Assembly: GCA_963558565.1 (NCBI GenBank)
Contig: CAUWGX010000013.1
Coordinates: forward strand, 1-51,659
Origin: Atopostipes sp963558565
Lineage (GTDB): Bacteria > Bacillota > Bacilli > Lactobacillales > Carnobacteriaceae_A
Direction: 5' to 3'
DNA length: 51,659 nt
The position numbers and the translations under genes were made by a program. Positions 43,162 to 50,842 of this stretch are shown here, piece after piece (position 1 is the first letter of the stretch; each line of letters starts with the position of its first letter). Under the pieces are notes generated by a model, which was not told the origin of the DNA, did no database searches, and worked only from the letters and a program-made list of their open reading frames with translations.

Positions 43162-44067
43162 TTATCGACGTTCGTCGTTGTCACCAAAGCGATCATTTGA
43201 AATCTCTCGATCTAACTTGTCATCATCCGGATTATCCACATTTTTATCGTGACTATCCAGAGCATCTCCGTCTTCTTCAACTTCTAATTCTTCATGACGG
43301 ACCGTGTCGCCGACAGTTTCACTATCTTGTTTCGTTTCTTTTTTAACTTCCACTTCTTCTACAACTTCTGTTTCTTTTTTCGGTTTTACTTTTTCTTCCT
43401 CAACCGGAATAACAATTTCGTCTTCTTCGGAAGCATCGATACCACCATCATCAGACTCTTTATCTGTCACAGGTTTTCTTTCAATGGTCACTTCTTCTTT
43501 TGTTACAGGGACTTCAACCGTTTCTGTATCTTCAACGACGCGTTTACCGACATGAACTTCCCCTGTTTTTTCTTTTTCTTTATCAATATCTAAACGTTCT
43601 TCTTTTAGCTCGATGGTTTCGTCATCGGTTGTTCTTCTATCTCGATCAGAAGTGGTTGTATCCATATCAGGTGTAGGCGTTTGGGCCGTTGTATCTTCTA
43701 CACCCACATCGACGTCTTCATTTACAAGTACCACTACTTCACCTTGACTGATTGCACCACGATATTCATATAGCGGGTCCGACGCTTGGTCATAGTCAGG
43801 AGCGTCATAATTATCATAGGAGTCATCCATAGTGAAAAAATCTTTTACTGAATCCCAAAATGATTGGTCCTCGTCTTCTGAGCGACTCATATCATTATCC
43901 TGAGTCGTAACTTCTGCGTCTACATTCGAAGTCAGACTTCCTCGAACTTCTTCATTCGCTACGATTGTAATATCACCGCGTGTATATCCTTGGTTCTTCA
44001 ATCTTTCGACTGCACGCATTGCTTCTTCAACGTTAGGGTATACCCCTTCGACTCTTTTATTATTCAT
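43162..44067 (-). CDS. YflT-DUF2382 stress protein
   Basis: A protein of 301 residues. Residues 1-50 form a YflT-type domain, 55-125 an acidic segment with SFWDSVKDFF, and about 155-260 a DUF2382 (YsnF/AvaK) domain with the typical LKEERLDIDKEK, GEVHVGKRVVEDTETVEVPV and EEVTIERKPV stretches. The C-terminus is a highly charged Asp/Glu tail. No signal peptide or membrane helix. DUF2382 proteins are linked to general stress in other Firmicutes. This is the longer paralogue of the downstream gene. A good promoter precedes it. Confidence 0.85.
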   Translation of the reverse strand: MNNKRVEGVYPNVEEAMRAVERLKNQGYTRGDITIVANEEVRGSLTSNVDAEVTTQDNDMSRSEDEDQSFWDSVKDFFTMDDSYDNYDAPDYDQASDPLYEYRGAISQGEVVVLVNEDVDVGVEDTTAQTPTPDMDTTTSDRDRRTTDDETIELKEERLDIDKEKEKTGEVHVGKRVVEDTETVEVPVTKEEVTIERKPVTDKESDDGGIDASEEDEIVIPVEEEKVKPKKETEVVEEVEVKKETKQDSETVGDTVRHEELEVEEDGDALDSHDKNVDNPDDDKLDREISNDRFGDNDERR

Positions 44068-44105
44068 AATGACTTCCTTTCTTTACTAAATTTTCTTACA
44101 AATGC

Positions 44106-44134
44106 AGTATAAATCTTATAAAAAAAAGACACAA
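44106..44134 (-). promoter_or_regulatory. Promoter of the YflT-DUF2382 gene
   Basis: On the minus strand TTGTGT (44129-44134), a 17-bp spacer and TATACT (44106-44111), about 40 bases before the start codon. This looks like a housekeeping-type promoter. Confidence 0.6.
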
Positions 44135-44207
44135 CTGAAATGAATCCGTTTTAAAAAAACTTTCCTTAAAAGTCGAAGCGGGCAGTCTTAGTCAATGATT
44201 TTACGCT

Positions 44208-45032
44208 CTATTCTTTGCTTAGATCGAGTATAAATAAACTATCTTTTATTTCTTTATATAGACTTTCGCCCCGCCATTCTCGACGATAACCGAGTGAATT
44301 TGTAATAAACTGTGTCTCGTCTTTGATAAAATCGCCGCGAAAATGCACATGTCCCATTACCTCATGCGTGATGGGATATTTTTTATGAAAATCTTTTAAG
44401 TCATCTGTTGCTAAATAAGCATTGAAAAAGTCAAAAATGCGGTGTGGCATGGGCATAGTAAATTCTGGAACAGTGACAACATGGGTTTGTAAAATAATAT
44501 GTTCGGTCGTCACCTGCTCTAAGTCTTTTTGAATAATCTGAGAGAAATATTGCGAAACTTCTTCATCGGTCATCTGCCAATCCATTCGTAATTTATCTTG
44601 CCAATACGTCCAGCGAAATTTCCCGTGTTCAACTTCAGCAGGTGTAAATTGTTTTTCATCATAAACCGCGTGATTATACCACGCTGGATGCCCAACCAAG
44701 GTAAAATCATCAGTGAGTTGTACCGGACTTTCAATTAGGCTTTGCGGATGCTCTTTATAGAGACGATAAATTCCTCGCGTATCTTTTTTCGCCTCTTTTT
44801 CTTCCCAAAAATCATGATTCCCCGGAATAAAATACACAGGGATCTCAGCTTGCTTTTGCAGAGCCTCAATAAATTTAATCGTTGTCGCATAGTGGTTGGA
44901 AATATCCCCACCAATAACTAAGACCTGTAAATGCTGCGCAGCAACAACGTCTAATAATGTTTTTAAGTAAAATTCTGCAGGTATTTCAAAATTTCGATCA
45001 ATATGCAAATCTGAAATAAAACCAACCTTCAT
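44208..45032 (-). CDS. Metallophosphoesterase
   Basis: Calcineurin-like phosphoesterase of 274 residues. The metal-binding motifs appear in order: DLHID near residue 9, GGDIS near 41, GNHDFWEE near 71, THVV near 163 and MGHVHFRG near 227. Cytosolic, no signal peptide. The substrate is not known for this subgroup. A single gene. Confidence 0.88.
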   Translation of the reverse strand: MKVGFISDLHIDRNFEIPAEFYLKTLLDVVAAQHLQVLVIGGDISNHYATTIKFIEALQKQAEIPVYFIPGNHDFWEEKEAKKDTRGIYRLYKEHPQSLIESPVQLTDDFTLVGHPAWYNHAVYDEKQFTPAEVEHGKFRWTYWQDKLRMDWQMTDEEVSQYFSQIIQKDLEQVTTEHIILQTHVVTVPEFTMPMPHRIFDFFNAYLATDDLKDFHKKYPITHEVMGHVHFRGDFIKDETQFITNSLGYRREWRGESLYKEIKDSLFILDLSKE

Positions 45033-45138
45033 TAAATAATCCCTTTCTTTGTTTACTATCCTGTTTATTTTACCAAAAATTGATGTGAATAAACACGGTT
45101 TGCTTTAGCAATCTTTTCGATCACTATCAATAAAAAAA

Positions 45139-45168
45139 CACTTGAAGTTTTTATAAAAACTTCAAGTG
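45139..45168 (-). terminator. Terminator after the MalY-type gene
   Basis: A perfect 30-base palindrome, arms 45139-45153 and 45154-45168, followed by T-rich sequence on the minus strand. Confidence 0.9.
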
Positions 45169-45181
45169 CTTGTTTCAATAC

Positions 45182-46363
45182 TTATCTATTCTTTAAACCC
45201 GTTAATAAATGATTCAACGCTTTTTCTAGATTCTCTTTTGGCAAAGCAACGTTGATGCGCGCAAAGCCACTACCTTCTTTGCCGAATACATAGCCTGGGT
45301 TAGGGAAGAATTGGTGCTCATGTAAAAATTCATCTAATTCCAAATCGTCTAGCTCTAATGCTCGGAAATCTAACCATTGCACATAAGTTCCTTCACTTAC
45401 AGGAGCTTTAATTTCAGGATAGTGTTCTTGAAAGAAATCATGCACAAATTGTTGATTGTCATATATAAATTCATTCAGCTCATCCAACCAAGATTCTGCC
45501 TGCGTATAGGCCACTTGAGTAGCAACATAACCGAAGATATTCACCGAAGATAGATGGGCGCGATTGATTTCTTCTTTAAAATTTTCTCTCATTTTTTCGT
45601 TCGAGATCACAATGTTTGACGTGGAGATCCCAGCGAGGTTAAATGTTTTAGAAGCGGAAGTACAAGTAATTAAACGATCTTGTAAATCTTTATTCAATTT
45701 ATGCAGCACTGTATGGTTTTTATTTGGTTGCACTAAGTCAAACCATACTTCATCCGAAATCACGATTAAGTCATTAGCCGCAGCAATCTCAGCTAATTTT
45801 GTTAATTCTTCTTCCGTCCAAACGCGTCCGACAGGATTATGTGGACTGCAAAATAACAAGATTTTATTTTCACTTTTTTGGGCTTCTTTTTCAAATGCAT
45901 CAAAATCAATCGTATAATAGCCCTCTTCTTCGTTTAAAGGCACATTAACCAATCTTCGATTATTTTCTTCAATGGTTTGCATAAAAGGATAATAAACGGG
46001 TTTGAAAATAATTACTCCGTCCTCTTCTTTTGAGAAAGCGCGAATGGCCGCATGGATTACCGCAACGACTCCCGGTGTATTAACCAACCATTCCTTTTCA
46101 ATCGACCATTGATGACGCCGATACATCCATTCAACCACTGCTTCCAGATACTCATCGGTCGCACTTGTATAACCTAAAATCGGTGCCTTTTGTAAATAGT
46201 CAATTAACCCTTCATAAATTTCAGGGGCACTTTTAATCTCCATATCGGCGACAGATAAAGGCAAGACACCGTCCTCCACCTCATCGTTCCAATCATACAT
46301 TAATTCCCATTTATTCGAGCCGGTTCCTTTTCGATCAACAAAAGAAGTAAAGTCATAAGTCAT
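45182..46363 (-). CDS. MalY/PatB-type PLP-dependent C-S lyase or aminotransferase
   Basis: Fold-type I PLP enzyme of 393 residues. The N-terminal VDRKGTGSNKWELMYD and LPLSVADMEI are typical of the MalY/PatB group, CSPHNPVGRVW contains the conserved Asn-Pro, and Lys in CTSASKTFNLAG forms the Schiff base. It is expected to cleave cystathionine to homocysteine, pyruvate and ammonia, or act as a cysteine desulfhydrase. The ATG at 46363 has GGAGG eight bases upstream; a GTG two codons earlier is too close to that site. Confidence 0.9.
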   Translation of the reverse strand: MTYDFTSFVDRKGTGSNKWELMYDWNDEVEDGVLPLSVADMEIKSAPEIYEGLIDYLQKAPILGYTSATDEYLEAVVEWMYRRHQWSIEKEWLVNTPGVVAVIHAAIRAFSKEEDGVIIFKPVYYPFMQTIEENNRRLVNVPLNEEEGYYTIDFDAFEKEAQKSENKILLFCSPHNPVGRVWTEEELTKLAEIAAANDLIVISDEVWFDLVQPNKNHTVLHKLNKDLQDRLITCTSASKTFNLAGISTSNIVISNEKMRENFKEEINRAHLSSVNIFGYVATQVAYTQAESWLDELNEFIYDNQQFVHDFFQEHYPEIKAPVSEGTYVQWLDFRALELDDLELDEFLHEHQFFPNPGYVFGKEGSGFARINVALPKENLEKALNHLLTGLKNR

Positions 46364-46458
46364 TCGCACATCCTCCTCAGAATATCTTTCGTTCTCATTT
46401 TACATCGTTAAATAACTGACCACAAACTTTAACCAAATACGGAAAACAATATATTCAC

Positions 46459-47028
46459 TTAAAAACCGTAACTTTCCTCTTGTTTACGCCAAACCTCTTG
46501 ATACGTTTCGGCTAGAACCATTGTATCTTCGATTAGGGTATCAATTCTAAAGTACACATCATCACTTGTAATTTCATCTCCAATAATTTCTGTATCCAAT
46601 AAGAAAACATAATTTGGAACAATATTTGCTTTCATATAACTTAAAATAGGTTTCAATTGAATTTCAGGAATTAAGAAATGTTTTTCAGACCCGGCAGTAG
46701 CCACCATACTCACCGTTTTAAATTGCAGCGCATTTTGTGGTAATAAATCAAAAATATTTTTAAAAGAAGCAGGGATAGACGCTTGAAAAATAGGCGTTCC
46801 AAGGACAAGCACATCGCTAGCCATAATGGCCTGTACCACTTCGCCCGTATCTCCTGCATAATCTAAATAATTTCGTCCATCACTAAATATCATCTCTTTT
46901 TCTTGCAGATTGATGTATTTTATTTGGTGTTCGTCTCCGTATTGATTTTTTAAGGTAGAAAAAACAGCTTCCATGGCTGTTTGAGTTGTTTTTCCAATAG
47001 TTGATGCTGATAAAACGAGTATTTTCAT
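46459..47028 (-). CDS. NADPH-dependent FMN reductase-like flavoprotein
   Basis: A protein of 189 residues with a flavodoxin-like fold: the LSASTIGKTTQ phosphate loop at 6-16, and GTPIFQASIPASFKNIFDLL, the FMN-ring contact region, at about 77-96. In this family it reduces FMN or quinones/azo dyes. Reduced flavin could serve the luciferase-like monooxygenase 2.4 kb away, which would explain the grouping, but that link is inference. Separated from the next gene upstream by a terminator. Confidence 0.85.
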   Translation of the reverse strand: MKILVLSASTIGKTTQTAMEAVFSTLKNQYGDEHQIKYINLQEKEMIFSDGRNYLDYAGDTGEVVQAIMASDVLVLGTPIFQASIPASFKNIFDLLPQNALQFKTVSMVATAGSEKHFLIPEIQLKPILSYMKANIVPNYVFLLDTEIIGDEITSDDVYFRIDTLIEDTMVLAETYQEVWRKQEESYGF

Positions 47029-47081
47029 TGATAACTCCTTTAAATATTTTTTATTGTTTATAATTTTTTATTTACATAAAA

Positions 47082-47112
47082 ATCCCCTAAAGCCACGATC
47101 ACTTTAGGAGAT
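47082..47112 (-). terminator. Terminator of the SDR/FAD-reductase operon
   Basis: ATCCCCTAAAG (47082-47092) and CTTTAGGAGAT (47102-47112) pair at 10 of 11 positions with a nine-base loop; T-run follows on the minus strand. Confidence 0.85.
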
Positions 47113-47123
47113 TATTTTAACAT

Positions 47124-48332
47124 TTATTCTGCTGCTTTTTCTGGAATAGCACCTATTAAATCTTCCTTATCAGCTGGTGGGTGATCAAGAAGGTCGCGTA
47201 CATCATCTAAATCGACTTCTACGTTCCAAACTAAGACCCCTTGCAACTGATCGCCATCAAGATAGAAAACAATCTTCCCTTCATCTCGTTCATCAATCAA
47301 TATGTCTAATGAAGGATCTAAAGTACCAACCGCTTCCCAATTTAATGAGTAAAGCATAGAATATAAATAAGGCGTATGTGTGTATGCTTCATCTGCACCT
47401 GCCATATTAGCACCGACTTGCTGGCCGGAATTTCGAGCATGGTCCACGTGTTCAAGACGTTGTCTTCCTAAAATAGCATCCGGGTAGTTCGCAATATCAG
47501 CTGCTGCCCAAATATTCTCATCACTCGTTTGGAGTTTTTCGTTCACAACGACTCCTTGTTCGGACATTTCAAGGCCACTTTCTTCCGCCAATTTGATACG
47601 AGGATTGACGCCTAAGCCAATCACAATCGTGTCCCCTTTAATTTCTGAACCATCATCCAATTTAAGAACAAGTTGGTCGCCTTCACGATTATAAGACTCT
47701 GCTTCAACCCCACTTATTAATTTCACTCCATGATCTGTGAAAAGTTGGTTATATTCTTCGAGTAATTCTTCGGGGAACATATCAGCACCTAGTTGTTCTT
47801 GCGGAAAGACCATCGTGACATTTGTATTATTTTGCGATAAAGAAGCGGCTAATTCACTGCCGATATAACCTCCACCAACAATCAACACTTTTTGGTTATC
47901 CCCTGAACGTGCACGTAACTTACGGTAGTCATCTAACTCACGGAAAGTAAACACATCTTCATCTTCAGGTCCTTCAATTGTGTTTGGTTCTCCACCCGTG
48001 GAAAGTAACAAGTTTCCGTAATGGACAACATCGCCATTTTCTAACGTTACTGTTTGATCTTCAGGACTGACTTTTACGACTTCACGATCAAAAACAATCT
48101 CTACGTTATCTTCGTCTTCTGCACCAATTTTTGTATCTTCTTCTTGGAATTCATCATCAACCCATAACTTCTTCGTTAGAGCGGGACGTTCATAAGGAAC
48201 ATGAGTTTCATTCGAAATAATGAGGATTGATCCCTCTTGATCCTGTTCGCGAATACATAATGTCGCGAAACCAGCACCCATACCGCCCCCAACAAGGACA
48301 TAGTCATATGTTTGATTATTTAATTCTTTCAT
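47124..48332 (-). CDS. AIF-like FAD-dependent NAD(P)H reductase
   Basis: A protein of 402 residues: FAD-binding VLVGGGMGAGFA near residue 13, the family mark YERPALTKKLW near 48, NAD(P)-binding VLIVGGGYIGSELA near 149, the second FAD motif IWAAADIANYPD near 268, and a reductase C-terminal domain with HVDHARNSGQQVGANM. This layout is that of rubredoxin/ferredoxin reductases and apoptosis-inducing factor. The electron acceptor is unknown and no ferredoxin is adjacent. It lies 17 bases after the SDR gene, in one operon. Confidence 0.88.
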   Translation of the reverse strand: MKELNNQTYDYVLVGGGMGAGFATLCIREQDQEGSILIISNETHVPYERPALTKKLWVDDEFQEEDTKIGAEDEDNVEIVFDREVVKVSPEDQTVTLENGDVVHYGNLLLSTGGEPNTIEGPEDEDVFTFRELDDYRKLRARSGDNQKVLIVGGGYIGSELAASLSQNNTNVTMVFPQEQLGADMFPEELLEEYNQLFTDHGVKLISGVEAESYNREGDQLVLKLDDGSEIKGDTIVIGLGVNPRIKLAEESGLEMSEQGVVVNEKLQTSDENIWAAADIANYPDAILGRQRLEHVDHARNSGQQVGANMAGADEAYTHTPYLYSMLYSLNWEAVGTLDPSLDILIDERDEGKIVFYLDGDQLQGVLVWNVEVDLDDVRDLLDHPPADKEDLIGAIPEKAAE

Positions 48333-48349
48333 TCGATAACTTCCTTTCT

Positions 48350-49162
48350 TTAATTAATTGTTGCCACTGAACCACCGTCTACACGGTAGTTTGAGCCATT
48401 AACGAAACTCGCTTTCTCTGAACATAAGAAGGTAATGACCGCTGCTACTTCTTCTACTTTCCCACGTCGTTTAATCGCCATAAAAGGTTTCTTTTCGTTG
48501 AGAAACTCTTCAATCACTTCTTCTTTGGTTTGGTTCGTTGCTTCCATTTCCTGTTCAATGAGTTCATCAGTCATATCGGTCTTAATAAAGGCAGGCGAAA
48601 CAATATTTACTAACAAGCCTTCTTCTGCATAAGTGTTCGACAACCCTTTACCAAATGCAAGCAAAGCGGCTTTCGCTGCATCATAAGGTAATTCATCTTC
48701 ATAAGGCTGCACCGCATTTTCTGAAGAAAGTAAGACCAAACGTCCCCAACCCTTTCGACGGAGGTCCGGCAGAAATTCGCGCACAAGCCGAACTGGCCCG
48801 ATCAAATCCGTCTGAATCGTTTCTAACCACACTTCGTCTCCTAGTTCATGAAACAGACCTTGTTCACCTGAAATCCCCGCATTTTGTACCAGGATATCGA
48901 TGGTTCCTACTTCATCTGCGATATATTCATGCATCTTTTTTAAAGCTGCCTGATCGGTAATATCGACTGGATAAGAGAAGACTTTTCCCGAAAAATCTTT
49001 CACTTCGTTCAATTTTTGCACTGTTTTCTCTAAGCGGTCTTCTTCGATATCACTTAAGACGACAAGAGCACCTTCTTCCAATAACTGGCGCGCTGTTTCT
49101 TCCCCAATTCCAGTAGCTGCGCCTGTTACTAGTGCAATCTTATTTTCTATTCCTAAATCCAT
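48350..49162 (-). CDS. Short-chain dehydrogenase/reductase
   Basis: NAD(P)-dependent oxidoreductase of 270 residues. TGAATGIGEE is the cofactor loop, NAGISG the structural motif, Ser in LLSSENAV and Tyr-Lys in YDAAK the catalytic set. Acidic residues after the second strand (SDIEEDR) suggest NAD(H) preference. The substrate is not known. The ATG at 49162 has GGAGG six bases upstream; an ATG two codons earlier touches that site. First gene of the two-gene operon with the FAD reductase. Confidence 0.9.
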   Translation of the reverse strand: MDLGIENKIALVTGAATGIGEETARQLLEEGALVVLSDIEEDRLEKTVQKLNEVKDFSGKVFSYPVDITDQAALKKMHEYIADEVGTIDILVQNAGISGEQGLFHELGDEVWLETIQTDLIGPVRLVREFLPDLRRKGWGRLVLLSSENAVQPYEDELPYDAAKAALLAFGKGLSNTYAEEGLLVNIVSPAFIKTDMTDELIEQEMEATNQTKEEVIEEFLNEKKPFMAIKRRGKVEEVAAVITFLCSEKASFVNGSNYRVDGGSVATIN

Positions 49163-49194
49163 TTTCATCCTCCATTCTTTTTGAACTTCAATAA

Positions 49195-49204
49195 TTATCG
49201 ATAA
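49195..49204. promoter_or_regulatory. TTATCGATAA palindrome upstream of the SDR operon
   Basis: A perfect 10-bp palindrome about 33 bases before the SDR start, in the untranslated leader or promoter. The promoter itself (a TTGACG near 49233-49238) is not well paired with a -10. Possible operator only. Confidence 0.35.
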
Positions 49205-49344
49205 CGTTTTAATTTTATTCTGTTAATACCATAATATAGACGTCAAAATAAATACAATATTACGCACACTAATTAAAGGAAGGTCGAAAATTTTATTAGG
49301 GTTTAATCGTTTTAAAAGGAATGAACCACCGTATTGAAAAATAT

Positions 49345-49389
49345 AAATCCCCGATGAAACGCCTACTATAGACGCTTCATCAGGGATTT
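49345..49389 (-). terminator. Terminator of the luciferase-like monooxygenase gene
   Basis: AAATCCC/GGGATTT with an inner GATGAA/TTCATC stem; T-run follows on the minus strand. Confidence 0.85.
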
Positions 49390-49414
49390 TATTCATCTAT
49401 TAAAATGTATTCCG

Positions 49415-50503
49415 TTAATGGAGACCTTTGTCCGCTTGAATATGTTGAATCACCTTTGGCATTACTTCCTCTGCGAACAGGGCGAGTGAACGTTTGACCT
49501 CTTCCAAAGGTAAACCGCCAAAATCTACTTCTACTGTAAAACGTTGTTGCTTGTACAATTCGTATTGATAAATCATTTTTTCCGTCACTAATTCGGGACT
49601 GCCAATTAGTGTCACGCTTTTTGGACTCTTCCCTTGCGCAAAACCACGTTTGGGGAAATTTTGGCCATTTGTTAGCTGAAAGCCCGCGTTAAAATGAGGA
49701 TAAGCGGTACGGAAAGCTTCTTCTGTTGTCTCCGCTAAATGTAAAATACCACCTGTTCCAACCGGTAATTCTTCATCTGTAAAACCTGCCTCATAACCCG
49801 CTTCTTTATAATGACGGATCCGGTGCTGATATGTCTGGGCAGCTCCAGCTAAATGTGCTTGAAATAAAGGAACACCCCGTTTACCTGCTTTCATTGCTGA
49901 AGCCGGTGAATTCCCTACGCCGCGCCAAATAGGAATACCTCTTTCCTTGTTTTCTGGTCGCGGTAAAATTTCAGCATCTTTTAGTGCCGGTCGAAATTTT
50001 CCTGTCCAATTGACAACTTTATTTTGATTAATGGTGAGTAACAATTCTAACTTCTCTTCAAACAGCTCGTCATAATCACGATAGTCATAGCCATACAATT
50101 CAAAAGAACCGATACGTGAAGCTCGCCCGGCGATGATTTCCATGCGTCCATTGGACAACAAGTCAATCGTTGCTGCATCCTCAAACACGCGCACCGGATC
50201 AAGCACGCTAATTGTAGTCACCGCGGATGACAATTTAATATTTTTCGTCTCACGCGCAATCGCCGCTAAAATAATTAAGTGCGCTTGTGAAACAAAATGT
50301 TTCTGATGCGACTCTCCCACTTGGAAAATATCAAAACCTAACTCCTCCGCAAACTTCGCTAATTCGATAATTTCTTCTATCCTTTGACTCGCAGAAATAA
50401 GCTCGCCTGTTTGCGGATTGGGCAAGTGATCCCCTAACGTATAAATTCCAAACTCGATCCCATTTTTTGTATTAAATGTTGGCAGAATAGGTGTCTGTTC
50501 CAT
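49415..50503 (-). CDS. Luciferase-like (LLM) flavin-dependent oxidoreductase
   Basis: A TIM-barrel flavin enzyme of 362 residues with FDIFQVGESHQKHF near residue 54, the VTTISVLDPVRVFEDAATIDLLSNGR run near 95 and IIAGRASRIGSFELYG. The family oxidises many substrates with reduced FMN or F420; the actual one is not visible. AAGGAG precedes the ATG by eight bases. A -10 (TATAAT on the minus strand) lies at 50549-50554. The FMN reductase gene nearby could supply reduced flavin. Confidence 0.9.
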   Translation of the reverse strand: MEQTPILPTFNTKNGIEFGIYTLGDHLPNPQTGELISASQRIEEIIELAKFAEELGFDIFQVGESHQKHFVSQAHLIILAAIARETKNIKLSSAVTTISVLDPVRVFEDAATIDLLSNGRMEIIAGRASRIGSFELYGYDYRDYDELFEEKLELLLTINQNKVVNWTGKFRPALKDAEILPRPENKERGIPIWRGVGNSPASAMKAGKRGVPLFQAHLAGAAQTYQHRIRHYKEAGYEAGFTDEELPVGTGGILHLAETTEEAFRTAYPHFNAGFQLTNGQNFPKRGFAQGKSPKSVTLIGSPELVTEKMIYQYELYKQQRFTVEVDFGGLPLEEVKRSLALFAEEVMPKVIQHIQADKGLH

Positions 50504-50548
50504 CTCCTGGTCTCCTTTTTCTCTATGTTCAAAATCCTCTCATCACTC

Positions 50549-50554
50549 ATTATA
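50549..50554 (-). promoter_or_regulatory. -10 element of the LLM oxidoreductase gene
   Basis: Perfect TATAAT on the minus strand, about 45 bases upstream of the start; the -35 is weak. The remaining gap up to 50710 shows no gene or other clear signal. Confidence 0.5.
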
Positions 50555-50710
50555 GCGAAAAACAAATTAAATGTACGATCCCCCTGTTTAGCGTATTTTA
50601 AGAAGTAAATATTTCGCATCCGCGCGATACTAAGCAAAAGAACTTCAAATGAAGGGATTTACGAGTAAACCTTAACGGTTGGATTGAAATCTTTTAATAG
50701 ATTGTACGCT

Positions 50711-50833
50711 GCAGGACGATAAGCACTTTATCTTCCCGCTAGACGCTCACCGCGAGTCGATAATCCATTTATCTTCCAGCTAAACACTCACTGCGAGTCG
50801 ATCATCGGTTTATCTTCCCGGAAAGCCTCCTTT
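50711..50833. repeat. 41-bp tandem repeat array, second copy of variant B
   Basis: Three units start at 50711, 50752 and 50793, period exactly 41 bp. The units share GCGAGTC-GATAA-N5-TTTATCTTCC with the array at 27927; the third unit is decayed at its right end. Same orientation as the other 41-bp arrays. It begins 9 bases after the stop of the partial gene at the right edge on the minus strand. Confidence 0.92.
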
Positions 50834-50842
50834 TCCATTCGC

